Of a DNA stretch of 64,000 nucleotides, positions 19,604-29,854 are shown in pieces; position 1 is the stretch's first letter; each line of letters opens with the position of its first letter. The stretch is from Shinella sp. CPCC 101442. GTDB lineage: Bacteria > Pseudomonadota > Alphaproteobacteria > Rhizobiales > Rhizobiaceae. Below the pieces are notes generated by a model. That model searched no databases, was not told the origin of the DNA, and saw only the letters and a program-made list of their open reading frames with translations. The position numbers and the translations under genes were made by a program. The DNA lies in NCBI RefSeq assembly GCF_024704725.1, contig NZ_JALIQS010000005.1:186001-250000 (forward strand), read 5' to 3'.

Positions 19604-20647
19604 TCAGTCGGCCAGCAGCTCTCGCACGCGTGGGACGACTTCTAGGCCGAACCGTTCGATGCTCTCGACCTTGTCTGCGTGCGGCATCCGGCTCGCGGCG
19701 GCGACGAAGTCGAACCGGGTGGCGCCGGCGACCTTCATTCCATGGGCAATGCGCTGTGCGACGGTCTCGGGAGAGCCGACGACGAGGGACCCGGCCCGCA
19801 CCTCGGCGTCGAACCGCTCGCGCCGGAACGGGGCCCAGCCGCGCTTGGGGGCTTCGGTGTTCATCATCGCCTGCCAAACGGGCCAGAACGTCTCGACCGC
19901 CTCGGCGTCGGTGTCGGCGATGTAGCCATGCACATGCAGGCCCACGGGCTGGGGCTCCTGTCTGAACTTCTCCATGCTCCGCCGGTACACATCCACCAGC
20001 GGCGCGAAGCGCTCGATCGACCCACCGATCACGCCGAGCATAAGCGGCAGCCCGAACCGGGCGGCGCGGATGGCCGAGTTGGGGCTCCCCCCGACACCCA
20101 CCCAGACCGGGATCGATCCCTGCGCGACAGGAGGCTCCAGCACCTGATCGACGAGCGGCGGCCGGAACTTGCCCGACCAAGTGACCGGCTGGTCCCGCAG
20201 CAGCTTGATGAGCAGGTCGAGCTTCTCCTCGAACAGCTCCTCGTAGTCGGAGAGGTCGTAGCCGAACAACGGGAACGACTCGATCGCCGAACCCCGGCCG
20301 ACGATGAGCTGCGCGCGACCACCCGAGACGGCGTCCAAGGTCGCGAACTCGGTGTATACCCGCACCGGGTCCTGGGTACTCAGCACAGTCACCGCCGTGC
20401 CCAGGCGCAGGGTCGAGGTGCGCCCCGCGATCGCGCCGAGCATCACCGGAGCGGCGGTATCCATCATCCCCGGGCGATAGTGCTCGGCGATCCCAAACGA
20501 GTCGAGGCCAGCGCGCTCGGCGACGACGGCCTCTTCGACGACCTCGCGGACGACCTGCCGGCCATCGACCTTCGTTCCGTCCGGGTTGTTGGTCTGGAAG
20601 GCGAAGGTTCCGATTCCAAATTCCAGATCGTGTCCATGATCAGCCAT
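19604..20647 (-). CDS. LLM class flavin-dependent oxidoreductase (luciferase-like)
   Basis: About 347 aa luciferase-like monooxygenase. Typical blocks are [49 protein letters not shown] and [13 protein letters not shown]. The ATG at 20647 is used because AGGGA stands just before it; the longer frame to 20713 lacks homology. It uses reduced flavin to oxygenate a substrate that cannot be named from sequence. Confidence 0.88.
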   Translation of the reverse strand: MADHGHDLEFGIGTFAFQTNNPDGTKVDGRQVVREVVEEAVVAERAGLDSFGIAEHYRPGMMDTAAPVMLGAIAGRTSTLRLGTAVTVLSTQDPVRVYTEFATLDAVSGGRAQLIVGRGSAIESFPLFGYDLSDYEELFEEKLDLLIKLLRDQPVTWSGKFRPPLVDQVLEPPVAQGSIPVWVGVGGSPNSAIRAARFGLPLMLGVIGGSIERFAPLVDVYRRSMEKFRQEPQPVGLHVHGYIADTDAEAVETFWPVWQAMMNTEAPKRGWAPFRRERFDAEVRAGSLVVGSPETVAQRIAHGMKVAGATRFDFVAAASRMPHADKVESIERFGLEVVPRVRELLAD

Positions 20648-20736
20648 GGCGGTCCCTTTCATCGATCTTTGTCGGTGTTTTGAGTTTCGCCGAATGCAGC
20701 GGTGTTGCGTCATTCACCGGCATTGCGGATTGCAGG

Positions 20737-21363
20737 TCAGGCGGCAGCGGCAAGCGCCGGGCGGAACTCCGCGACGATTTCGTCCAGCGCCTTTGCGATG
20801 GCGGCTTCACGGTGCTCGGGGCCGAAGGCCAGTTTCTCGGCGCGCACAAAGGTCACGTCGGTGATGCCGATGAAGTTCAGGAGCGTGCGCAGATGCGGCT
20901 CCTGCGCATCCATGACGCTCATCGGACCTTCGCTGTAGAGCCCGCCGCGCGTCAGGACCACGACCGCGCGCTTGCCTTTCACCAGCCCCTCGGGACCGGC
21001 TTCGGTGTAGCGGAACGTGATGCCGGCACGCAGGATGTAGTCGAACCAGCTTTTGAGCCCCGACGGGATGCCGAAATTGTACATCGGTGCGCCGATCAGC
21101 AGGACGTCGGCGTCGTTGACCTCCTCGATCAGCTTGTCCGACAGGGCGCGCGCCTTCTCCTGCACCGGATTGACGGGTGCCGACCTCAGGCCGGTGGCTG
21201 CTTCGATATCAAGGTGTGGGATCGGATGGGTACCGAGATCGCGCTCGACGATCCGCGCCGCCGGATTGGCTGCCTGAAAGTTCGACAGAGCACCGTGGAC
21301 GAGCTTGTTCGAGGCGGAAGCCTCGGCGAGGATGCTGCTGCGGATAGCGAGTACTTTTGTCAT
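20737..21363 (-). CDS. azoR: FMN-dependent NADH-azoreductase / NAD(P)H quinone oxidoreductase
   Basis: About 208 aa flavodoxin-like protein. The conserved N-terminal LAIRSSILAEASASNKL, the PMYNFGIPSGLKSWFDYI loop and a TRGG segment match AzoR/AcpD. AAGGAG precedes the ATG at 21363. It is the first gene of the redox group and is divergently transcribed from a LysR regulator across about 100 bases, the common arrangement for regulated azoreductases. A role in quinone or electrophile detoxification is likely. Confidence 0.9.
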   Translation of the reverse strand: MTKVLAIRSSILAEASASNKLVHGALSNFQAANPAARIVERDLGTHPIPHLDIEAATGLRSAPVNPVQEKARALSDKLIEEVNDADVLLIGAPMYNFGIPSGLKSWFDYILRAGITFRYTEAGPEGLVKGKRAVVVLTRGGLYSEGPMSVMDAQEPHLRTLLNFIGITDVTFVRAEKLAFGPEHREAAIAKALDEIVAEFRPALAAAA

Positions 21364-21470
21364 GGCCGAAACTCCTTTGGGGGACGATTTGTCCTGCCTA
21401 ATCTGGCGTTTCTCAAACCGAGCCACTAGAGTGTAAAAATTCGCTGCGATGTTGCGCTTGGAGGAACACC

Positions 21471-22364
21471 TTGACGACAGGACTGGACGATATGCGCTGC
21501 CTCGTGGAGGTCATAGACACGGGTGGACTGAACCGCGCGGCGATCCGGCTCGGCTTGTCGAAGTCCATCGTCAGCCGCCGTATCGCAGCGATCGAAGAGG
21601 ATCTCGGGGTACAGCTTCTGACCCGCACCACCCGCGGCATCGTGCCGACCGAAGCCGGGCTGGAGTTCCGTCGTCGCTGCGATCGCATCCTGGCCGAGGT
21701 GGCGGAGGCGCGTGACGTTGTCTCTGGAAAGGGCGGCGACCTCGGTGGAAGACTGCGCGTGGCCGCTCCACAAGTGCTGGGGCAACGCTACGTCGCGCCG
21801 GTGCTGGGGCGGCTGGCGCGGGATTATCCACGGCTGGAGATCGACGTGGCTTTCAGCGATCGTGTCGTGGATATGGTCGGCGAGGGTTTCGACCTGGCCG
21901 TCCGTATCGGTGAGCCGCGCGAGGCCAGCCTGATCGGGCGCAAGATCGCGCCCGTCCGGGCGATGCTTGTCGCGTCGCCCGCCTATCTCAATCAGAATGG
22001 CCGCCCTTCAACGCTCGCGGAGCTGGGCGGGCATGAGTGCCTTGTCTACTCGGGTGGCGGAGACTGGCAGTTTCGGCAGGGCCGCCGATGGGTCTCCGTG
22101 CGTCCTTCGGGACGGCTGCGCACGGACAGCGGCGATACCATCGTGCATTGGGCCGCCACCGGACTGGGCATTGGCAATGTGCCGAGTTTCCTGGTGGATG
22201 AAGCTTTGGCGTCAGGCTTGCTGGAGGAGGTGCTGCCCGAATTCGCGCAGCCCGAATACGGCATCTATGCGCTTCGCCCGCCGGGCAGCTATGTCCCCGC
22301 CAAGGTGCGAATGCTGATCGATGCCCTGGTTGTCGAGATAGGAAGTTGCTCTCGTCCGAATTGA
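21471..22364 (+). CDS. LysR family transcriptional regulator
   Basis: About 297 aa. The N-terminal winged helix reads LVEVIDTGGLNRAAIRLGLSKSIVSRRIAAIEEDLG in outline, followed by a type-2 periplasmic-binding effector domain. The TTG at 21471 is chosen because GGAGGA stands just before it; the next ATG is at 21492. It is divergent from azoR and probably controls it, as for the MhqR/YodB-like azoreductase regulators in function, though not in family. Confidence 0.9.
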   Translation: MTTGLDDMRCLVEVIDTGGLNRAAIRLGLSKSIVSRRIAAIEEDLGVQLLTRTTRGIVPTEAGLEFRRRCDRILAEVAEARDVVSGKGGDLGGRLRVAAPQVLGQRYVAPVLGRLARDYPRLEIDVAFSDRVVDMVGEGFDLAVRIGEPREASLIGRKIAPVRAMLVASPAYLNQNGRPSTLAELGGHECLVYSGGGDWQFRQGRRWVSVRPSGRLRTDSGDTIVHWAATGLGIGNVPSFLVDEALASGLLEEVLPEFAQPEYGIYALRPPGSYVPAKVRMLIDALVVEIGSCSRPN

Positions 22365-22393
22365 TGTGCGCGGGGTTGCTGCCATCGCGAAGG

Positions 22394-22560
22394 TTACGCT
22401 GATGAACCTGCCCGCATTGTTTCGATAATCGCGTGCAAGCCGGCTGATAGATATTTGCGTGCCGGATAGTACAGGTAAAGCCACTCTTCCGGCATGATCC
22501 AATCGTCGAGGCAGCTTATCAGCCGATTGCTCTCGATGAATGGGGTCGGAACAAGGTCTG
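22394..22560 (-). pseudogene. LysR-type regulator C-terminal remnant
   Basis: Read on the minus strand, about 55 codons ending in TAA at 22394-22396 give a typical LysR-type end: DLVPTPFIESNRL, then LDDWIMPEEWLYLYYPARK and an alanine-rich helix. The homology stops abruptly at about 22560, where the Tn3-type resolvase region begins. The rest of the gene was removed by that insertion or a later deletion, so this point marks the left junction of the mobile island. Confidence 0.6.
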
Positions 22561-22574
22561 TTCAAAATCGTACG

Positions 22575-23168
22575 CTAAGGTCGAACCGATCGTGAACTTT
22601 CATCACGAACCCGCATGATGGTCTGCCGGCTGGTCGCGAATTTCCTAGCGATGGCTGAAACGCTCATCCCTACCGCAAGATCTTCGCGGACATCCTGCTT
22701 CTGTTTTTCGCTGAGCGTCGAGGGGCGGCCGAGGGCTTTTCCTTCCGACTTGGCTCGCTTGAGGCCGGATTGGGTCCGCTCGATCAGCAAATCCCGCTCG
22801 AACTGGGCGACGGCATTGAGCACGTTCATGGCCATGGTGCCTGCCGAGCTGGTCAGATCAGCGCCGCCGAGTGCGAGGCAATAGACCCTCACGCCCATTT
22901 CGGCCAGGGTTCTGACCGTGGTGCTGACGTCGGTCGCATCACGGCCGAGGCGGTCGAGTTTGGTCACGATCAGAATGTCGCCGGACTCCAGCTTGTCCAT
23001 GAGCTGGGAAAAGCCGCGGCGCTGCGCAATGGCGGTGCTGCCGGAAACTGTCTCGGTGACGATCCGGCGCGGCTCGACGTGGAAACCGGCGGCTTCGATT
23101 TCCTGGAGTTGGTTCTCGGTGGTTTGCCCAGTCGTGGAGACGCGGACATAGGCAAAGGTGCGGGGCAT
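22575..23168 (-). CDS. tnpR: Tn3-family resolvase (small serine recombinase)
   Basis: About 197 aa. The catalytic Ser lies in FAYVRVSTTGQT; the central DRLGRDATDV and ERDLLIERTQSGL blocks and the C-terminal SVSAIARKFATSRQTIMRV helix-turn-helix are complete. The ATG at 23168 is preferred to the TTG at 23177. It is divergent from the tnpA remnant. It appears intact although its transposase is dead, so it could still resolve cointegrates at a matching res site. Confidence 0.88.
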   Translation of the reverse strand: MPRTFAYVRVSTTGQTTENQLQEIEAAGFHVEPRRIVTETVSGSTAIAQRRGFSQLMDKLESGDILIVTKLDRLGRDATDVSTTVRTLAEMGVRVYCLALGGADLTSSAGTMAMNVLNAVAQFERDLLIERTQSGLKRAKSEGKALGRPSTLSEKQKQDVREDLAVGMSVSAIARKFATSRQTIMRVRDESSRSVRP

Positions 23169-23177
23169 AAGGCTCAA

Positions 23178-23323
23178 ATTCGTCTGAATAGGCTGTCCAG
23201 AATACCCAATCTGTTCGAAATACTGTCAAGATAATTTGTGGACAGGGTGTTTTGCCCTGTACGCAATCGTCCGTTTCCGGACAGAGGATTGGCTACTCGC
23301 GTACATTGTAAGGAGTAAAAACG
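23178..23323 (+). other. Probable res/promoter region between tnpR and tnpA
   Basis: The divergent gap holds several short inverted motifs expected of a res site. CTGTCCA and TGGACAG form the outer arms of one about 53-bp interval, and there is a GTCCG..CGGAC hairpin at about 23269-23282. An AAGGAG ribosome site precedes the tnpA GTG start. The exact subsites were not delimited. Confidence 0.5.
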
Positions 23324-26205
23324 GTGGCCCGGCGAACGCTTCTCAAGGCTCATGATCGTCAGGAGCTTTTCGACATTCCGACCGACGAAGACGGCCTGAT
23401 CCGCCATTGTTCCCTATCGCCGGCCGATCGGCTGGAAATCGAGCTTCGCGGGCGCAAGCACAACCAGCTCGGCTTTGCGGTGCAGCTCTGCCTGATGCGC
23501 TTATCCCGGCCGGACGCTCATGCCGAACGAGATCCCTCCGGGTGCGATGCTCAATTATGTCGCCGAGTAGATCGACGTAGACCCCAGGCTATTTGCGCTC
23601 TACGCCCGCAGAGAGGAAACTCGCCGTGATCACACCGCACACCTGCTGCGCTACCTCGAATTAAAAAGTCCAACGGGCAAGGACCGCCGCGCGGCGCTGC
23701 TGGCAGCTATCAAGGCAGCTTCGACAACAGATAAGGGGGCGGCGATCGCAAAGGCAATCATTGCCACCTACCGGGAACGCCGGGTTCTGTTGCCAGTGGC
23801 GAACATGATCGAACGCATGGGGCTGGCAGCGCGCGCGCTGCTGCCCGCCATCGCGCTGAGAGCGTCCTGATCTCGGATATCGACCCGGAAAAGCTCGAAG
23901 CCCTCGACGCCCTGCTGAACGTTGATCCGGCGATCGGACAGACGCGCTTTCATTGGCTGCGTTCTGCTCCCGACGCCCCCGGAGCGGGCAACCTGGTTGG
24001 AATGACGGAACGTATCGCATTCCTGCGCTCGCTCGGGATTGATCCTCGTTTGCAGGCCCGCGTCCCCTCTGGACGATGGGACCAGACGGTCCGAGAGGGG
24101 GATGCAGCACCGGCCTGGCTTGCCGGAGACTTCGGTGCCAGTCGTCGGCGCGCCACGATCGTGGTGCAGGTCATCAAACTCGGCCAGAAGCTCACCGACG
24201 ATGCGGTGACCATGTTCATCAAGCTGATGGGCTGGCTGTTCTCCCAGGCGAACAACCGGAAAAAGCAGCGTCACATGAACACCCGCATGGAAACGTCCAG
24301 GGCGTTGCGGCTGTTCCTCGACACAATCGTCGCCCTGCAGACTGCCCATGATGCCGATGAAGATGCGATCGAGACGGTAAACCGGCATGTCGGCTGGCAC
24401 CGGCTGCTGCAGATCAAACCCGGTCTTGAGGCGATGGTGAAGAGCGCCGACGCTTCGCCGCTAATTTTGGTGGCCGAGCAACATGGAAACATCCGCAAGT
24501 TCGCGGGGCCTTCCTTCAGGCATTCACGTTCCGCTCGCGCCGCCGGCACGATCCACTGCTTGCGGCGGTCGCGACCCTGAAAATGCTCTATGTGGAAGGA
24601 CGTCGTATCCTGCCGGATCGTGTGCCGGTCGGCCATCTGGGAGCGACCGAAAGGAAACTGATCTTCGACGATGGCAAGCCGGATCGGCGGCTTTATGAAA
24701 TCGCCACGTTCGCTCATTTACGGGACCGGCTGCATTCGCGGGATGTGTGGGTCGAGGGCAGCCGGTCGTTCCGGCCGATAGACGAAGATCTCATGCCGAA
24801 GCCAACCTTTGTCGTTCTGAAGGGGCAAGATCAGCTCGGCCTCGGTGTCCAGAGCGACGGTGCGGCCTGGCTCGCCGAGGTCCGGGAGATGATGGACGTC
24901 AATCTCAAAAGGCTGGCCTGGCGCGCCCGTTTCGGCAAGCTCGATGGCGTCAGGATGGAAAACGGCACGTTGATCGTGACGCCGCATACCAGTGACGTTC
25001 CCGCCGCGGCGGAAGCCCTCAATGCCGAAATCACGGAGATGTATTCTCTGGTCGAGGTGCCCGATCTTCTGCGGGAAGTGCATGAATGGACCGGATTTGC
25101 CGACCAGTTCACCCATGTCGGGACAGGAGATGCGCCGCTGAACATATCCGCCATGCTGGCCGGCGTGCTTGCCGACGGCACGAATCTCGGCCCGAAACGC
25201 ATGGCGGGGGCGTCGAAGGGGATCAGCGCCCACCAGATCGGCTGGATGCGCAGCTTCCATGCCCGCTCCGAAACCTATCGGGCCGCACAGGCCTGCGTCA
25301 CCGACGCCCATACCCGCCATCCGCATTCGCAAATCTGGGGCGACGGAACGACAGCCATCATCCGATGGGCAATTCTTCCGCGCCAGTGACCGGGCCGCCA
25401 GCCGCAGCGACATCAACCTGCATTATGGCAGTGAGCCGGGCTCGAAGTTCTACAGCGGGCTTTCCGACCAATACGGCTATTACAGCATCCTGCCGATTAG
25501 CCCGACCGAAAGCGAGGCTGTCTATGTGCTCGACGGCCTGTTCGACCACGCCACGATTCTGGAGATCGAGGAGCTGTTTACCGATACCGGCGGCGCCAGC
25601 GATCATGTTTTTGCGCTGTTCTGCCTAATCGGCAAGCGCTTTGCACCCCGACTTCGCGATATCAAGGACCGGAAACTGCACACCTTCGAGAAGGCCGATA
25701 GCTATCCGGCGCTGGCAAATCATATCGGCGTGCCGATCAACACTGCCCTCATCATGGAACATTGGGACGAACTCCTGCGCCTTGCCGCGTCGATCACGAC
25801 GCGCACCGTCGCGCCGTCGGCGATCCTCAAGAAGTTCTCCGCGTCGTCGAAATCCAGCGATCTGGCCAAAGCGTTACGCGAGCTCGGCCGCATCGAGCGC
25901 ACCCTGTTCATGATCGAGTGGTATTCCAGCCCGGCGCTACGCCGGCGTTGCCAGGCCGGGCTCAACAAGGGCGAGGCCGCTCACAAGCTCAAACGCGCCG
26001 TCTTTTTCCACGAGCGCGGCGAGATCCGTGATCGCTCCTTTGACAGTCAGGCCTTCCGAGCTTCAGGCCTCAACCTGGCGGTCAGCACCATCGTCCATTG
26101 GAACACCGTCTATCTCAGCCGGGCAAGGACCCATCTGCGACAGCAGGGCCGGAATACTCCCGACGCGTTGCTGAAACACGTCTCCCCGCTCAGTTGGGAC
26201 AATTA
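23324..26205 (+). pseudogene. tnpA: Tn3-family transposase TnpA, multiply frameshifted and 3'-truncated
   Basis: Starts normally at GTG (MARRTLLKAHDRQELFD) after a good ribosome site. Homology then continues almost to the end but changes frame near 23518, hits an in-frame TAG at 23568-23570, and shifts again near 23840, 24508 and 25355. The catalytic core is recognisable: HPHSQIWGDGTTA, SDGQFFRASDRAA and NKGEAAHKLKRAVFFHERGEI. After KHVSPLSW at about 26200 the expected end (EHINLTGDY in relatives) is replaced by unrelated sequence, so the element's right end is missing. Non-functional. Confidence 0.85.
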
Positions 26206-26334
26206 TTTCCCGGCATCCGCACGTCAACCCTGCCGATGCGGGTTACTGAGGCGTTTGCCCAGATATATCTATTGTAGCGAGGTTAGAAAGTTGATTGCCG
26301 CCAACTTATTATCCTCATAGGTCTTAGCTTCAGC

Positions 26335-28551
26335 TTATTCCCTCGTAACGCGCAATGCGACTCCCGGCAGCGCTTCAATATCCAGACGTTCCCGCAAGGT
26401 TACGAGCGTCATCAATTCCCATGACAGAAATCCATCGAATTTCGCGATGTTCGGCTTCGAAATGCCCTCCATCAGCGCTTCCGTCGATGGAAGGTCACCC
26501 TGGGCGAACGCCTTCAGATAGCAATCGACACCGTCGACATTGCACTCCTGCAGTTCAATCACGAATGCAAACGGTGCTGTCTTGAACTCCCGGCTCAGAA
26601 AGGCCAGAGCGAGCGTATTAAGCTTTTTGGTCCCCACCCACGGGAAAACGATGACCCCATCGCCGTACGGGATGACGGATTGCTTCTCAAGCTGGAGTTT
26701 GCGAAAGGTCTCGCGCGCACCCACTAGCAGTTCTCCGGCCACGCGGTCGATGTAAGGATACTCTTCGTCCGAGGAGAGGACCTGGCGCATCTTTTCGGCG
26801 ATGTGATCATGGATATTACCGCCGTTCCCACTAAATCTTGGGGGCTTTCCGCCACGGTTTGGCCGAACGGAAATCACGCGCGTGGCATCGTCGACAGAGA
26901 GTACCAGCCACCGACGTCCTGCGAAGATCAACGTCTCACCGTTCTTGATTGCGGAATCCAGGGGATAGTTTCCGAGGATCCGCGCTTCATGCATGACCCT
27001 ATATTCGCGCTCGGTTGCGAAGACCGGATAGAATTCATGGGATTCAGTGATTTTCTCGCCGTTCCCCCCGATCATCAAAAGTCCGTCAGGAGACTGCTCG
27101 ATAAGCTGGTTTTCTGGCGACGCCATGCATCTAAGCAAGTCGGCAAAGAGCCCCTTGCCGACCGATCTAAATGGTCCGCGTTCGCATAGAATGCGATAGG
27201 CAATATGTGGCCGGATACCGGTTTTCTGCAAGATCAGCGCGAGGATCTGATGGAGGAGAGTGGATAGATGGAAACCCGAAGGTTCAGGCGGTTCGCACCA
27301 GCCCTCCTTGAGGCACTCGATCATAGCAATTGATTGTATGAGGCCGAGGTTGAGGCGATCCACGGGATGTTGGCCGCGTCCGGGCTCTCTTTCGATGACA
27401 AAGAGTCTCATGATCGCCGGGTTGCCCGCGCGCCGACCAGACCTGCCAAGACGCTGTCGAAGGGATGACACCGTAAAGCCCGGGCCGATCTGCGCGACGC
27501 TTTCCACGTCGCCAATGTCGATGCCCAGTTCAAGCGTGGTGGTCGCGACGGCGGTTGTCGGTCTCGGATCGTCTCTCAGCCGAATTTCCAGGTCCTCGCG
27601 CTCCGAGCGCGACAGACTGCCATGATGCGGGAAGAATTCATTCGGAAGATTGCTTTCTTCGCACATGGTGCGCAGCCGATCGGCGTATAGTTCGACCCGC
27701 TGCCTGGAGCCAGCAAACAGGAGGTTTCTGCTTCCCCGAAGAAACCTGGAGAGGTCGTACGCGACGCGGGGTGGGATGCCATGGCTTTCGGTTTCTCCCG
27801 GTTCCGTTTCTTGTCCTTCTCCGTCTACATCCGGCGATGGCTCGTCCTCGATATAGCCCCTTATCTGGAGCTTTAAGCCGTTGCCTTCATCATTTCCATG
27901 CACGAGCGTGACGGATGCGCCCTCACCCGGCCGCATGGCTTCTGCGGCAAGCCCCATGTCGCCCAATGTTGCCGATAGACCAACCCGGTCGATGCGTTCC
28001 CGCCCACATTCGATCTCGATCCGGTTCAGGATCGATTGGAGCTGCATACCTCGCTCCGTTCCGATGAAGGCGTGGAGTTCGTCGATGACGACCGCCTCCA
28101 GCGCGGAAAACAGAAAGCGGATTTCACGCCCCCGCCGGACAAGGAGTGCCTCGAGGGATTCCGGTGTGATCAGCACAATTCCGCTTGGACTTTTACGTGC
28201 CCGTGCCTTGGCATCGGCCGACACGTCACCGTGCCATTTGTGCAGCCCAACATCGCAGGCGTCGCAAAGACTCTCGAGGCGGCGGTGCTGGTCGTTGAGA
28301 AGCGCCTTTAATGGGCTGACGTAGAGAATAGCAAAGCCGTCACGGTTCTGTTTTGCAAGGACGCGGGTTAGGAGGGGGAGGATCGCGGCCTCGGTCTTTC
28401 CCGCTGCCGTGCGAGCGGAAATGACCACGTCTCCACCAGAGAGGACGGCCGGGATGGCCTTTTCCTGAACGTCCCGAAGTCTCTGCCATTTCTTCTGCCA
28501 TATCCAGCGCTGGATGGGCTGGGCGAGACGGTCAAATCCGGAAGGTTGCAA
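26335..28551 (-). CDS. sngC: Lhr-like DEAD/DEAH-box helicase of a Shango-type defence system
   Basis: About 738 aa superfamily 2 helicase. Motif I is ARTAAGKTEAA, Ia YVSPLKALLNDQ, II VIDELHAF, III LSATLGD, and VI RLGRSGRRAGN. The C-terminal third is a family-specific domain with a GEKITESHEFYPVFA segment. Start is TTG at 28551, 20 bases inside the end of the ATPase gene; no later ATG precedes motif I. Last gene of the three-gene operon. In Shango the helicase is essential with the TerB protein and the ATPase (recalled). BREX type 2 BrxHI is a related alternative, but no PglW/X/Y/Z genes are here. Confidence 0.82.
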   Translation of the reverse strand: MQPSGFDRLAQPIQRWIWQKKWQRLRDVQEKAIPAVLSGGDVVISARTAAGKTEAAILPLLTRVLAKQNRDGFAILYVSPLKALLNDQHRRLESLCDACDVGLHKWHGDVSADAKARARKSPSGIVLITPESLEALLVRRGREIRFLFSALEAVVIDELHAFIGTERGMQLQSILNRIEIECGRERIDRVGLSATLGDMGLAAEAMRPGEGASVTLVHGNDEGNGLKLQIRGYIEDEPSPDVDGEGQETEPGETESHGIPPRVAYDLSRFLRGSRNLLFAGSRQRVELYADRLRTMCEESNLPNEFFPHHGSLSRSEREDLEIRLRDDPRPTTAVATTTLELGIDIGDVESVAQIGPGFTVSSLRQRLGRSGRRAGNPAIMRLFVIEREPGRGQHPVDRLNLGLIQSIAMIECLKEGWCEPPEPSGFHLSTLLHQILALILQKTGIRPHIAYRILCERGPFRSVGKGLFADLLRCMASPENQLIEQSPDGLLMIGGNGEKITESHEFYPVFATEREYRVMHEARILGNYPLDSAIKNGETLIFAGRRWLVLSVDDATRVISVRPNRGGKPPRFSGNGGNIHDHIAEKMRQVLSSDEEYPYIDRVAGELLVGARETFRKLQLEKQSVIPYGDGVIVFPWVGTKKLNTLALAFLSREFKTAPFAFVIELQECNVDGVDCYLKAFAQGDLPSTEALMEGISKPNIAKFDGFLSWELMTLVTLRERLDIEALPGVALRVTRE

Positions 28552-29854
28552 GTTCGTCGTCCGGATTGTCGGCTTCGGAGATAACGTCGTGGTCTTGGGG
28601 CCCTTGCTGGTCTTCCGCGACGTTCACCTGCTTCAGGAAATCCTGCCAACCGACGCCCGGGTTCTGCTCCAGGACCGCCAGGAGATCGACGAAAGCCTTG
28701 ACGGTGTTTCTCGGTGTTCTGAAATAGGAGTCGCCGATCGTGTTCGAGCAATGGTCCATGAACGCGACAAGAGCCTCGTCGGGGACCAGGTGCCTTTCGG
28801 CTTCGCCAGCCGCAAACACATCCCGCAACCGTTCGAGGAGGTGGTAAAGCTCTTCAGGCGTCAGGCTTGGGAGATTTAGGACCGGCCCAGAGTAGTCCGC
28901 TATACCGTTCACGGCGAACGTATTCTCGGCAAGTCGGCTTTGAAGCGCCTGATAGGAGTAAAGACCACGCCGCGTATCGAGCAGGAATTCGGGAGTGCCG
29001 CCCATGATGAAACCGATGCCTTCGGTCGTGCCTTGGAGAACATCGTTCAGGATGCGCAGGATTTGCTCGTAGTTCTGGTTGCGCGCTTGAGAGCTCTGGA
29101 GTTTGTATAGGTTCACGAGTTCATCGAGACAGACGAGAAGTCCGCCAAACCCTGCGATCCTGACAAAACGCGCAAGCAATCTTAGGCCATCGTAGAACGA
29201 AGTGTCGTCGATGATCGTTCGAACGCCGAGGTCCTGGCGAGCCTCCGTTTTCGTCGTATACTCTCCCCGCAACCAGCGAAGTGCCGCGTCCTGCAGGGTG
29301 CCGTTCCCTTCTTCGTATCCCCGGGCATATGCCGCAATCACGGTCGCAAAGTCGTAACCGCCGACCATCTCGCGTATGTCGCCAAGGCCGTCCCGTATAG
29401 CGTTTTCCACGGAGACGCCTCTAGCGGCCGCGCGCTCTGTAGCCTTCTGAATGTAGCTCTCGAGGATGTTTCTGAGCGCCCCGCCATCCGGGGCCGTTCG
29501 CGTCGAGAGACTTCGGACGAGTTCGGCGTAGAGCGTCCTTGCTTGGCCGTTTGAGGCGTGGATACGACGGTCGGGAGAAAGATCAGCCTGGCAGACAGCG
29601 AGCTTACTCTGGAGAGCGATCTGCCGCACGAGAAAGAGGAAGAACGTTTTCCCCGCGCCGTAAGCGCCAATTACAAACCGAATGCTCGCCCCACCATCGC
29701 CCACTCGACGGATATCGCTGATCATGGCTTCGATCTCGCGCTGCCGCCCGACTTGGATGTGTTGAAGGCCCAATCGCGGCACAACACCTGCCCGCAGGGC
29801 GCTAATAATGGTGTCTCGGTCACGCGGTCGGATGACGGGTGGCTTCGTCGTCAT
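28532..29854 (-). CDS. sngB: AAA-type ATPase (BrxD/DUF2791-like) of a Shango-type defence system
   Basis: About 440 aa. The N-terminal part has VGRQREIEAM, then Walker A GAYGAGKTFF; Walker B is LLVCLDELVNL, and a sensor-like FIMGGTPEFLLD follows. This is the DUF2791/BrxD class of P-loop ATPase. It overlaps the TerB gene by four bases (ATGA) and the helicase by 20 bases, so the three proteins are made together. It probably forms a complex with the helicase on DNA (inference). Confidence 0.82.
   Translation of the reverse strand: MTTKPPVIRPRDRDTIISALRAGVVPRLGLQHIQVGRQREIEAMISDIRRVGDGGASIRFVIGAYGAGKTFFLFLVRQIALQSKLAVCQADLSPDRRIHASNGQARTLYAELVRSLSTRTAPDGGALRNILESYIQKATERAAARGVSVENAIRDGLGDIREMVGGYDFATVIAAYARGYEEGNGTLQDAALRWLRGEYTTKTEARQDLGVRTIIDDTSFYDGLRLLARFVRIAGFGGLLVCLDELVNLYKLQSSQARNQNYEQILRILNDVLQGTTEGIGFIMGGTPEFLLDTRRGLYSYQALQSRLAENTFAVNGIADYSGPVLNLPSLTPEELYHLLERLRDVFAAGEAERHLVPDEALVAFMDHCSNTIGDSYFRTPRNTVKAFVDLLAVLEQNPGVGWQDFLKQVNVAEDQQGPQDHDVISEADNPDDELATFRI

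Noticed and set aside
26335-29854. BREX type 2 system
   Set aside because: The ATPase and helicase resemble BrxD and BrxHI, but no PglW, PglX methylase, PglY or PglZ genes are present, while a TerB gene is.
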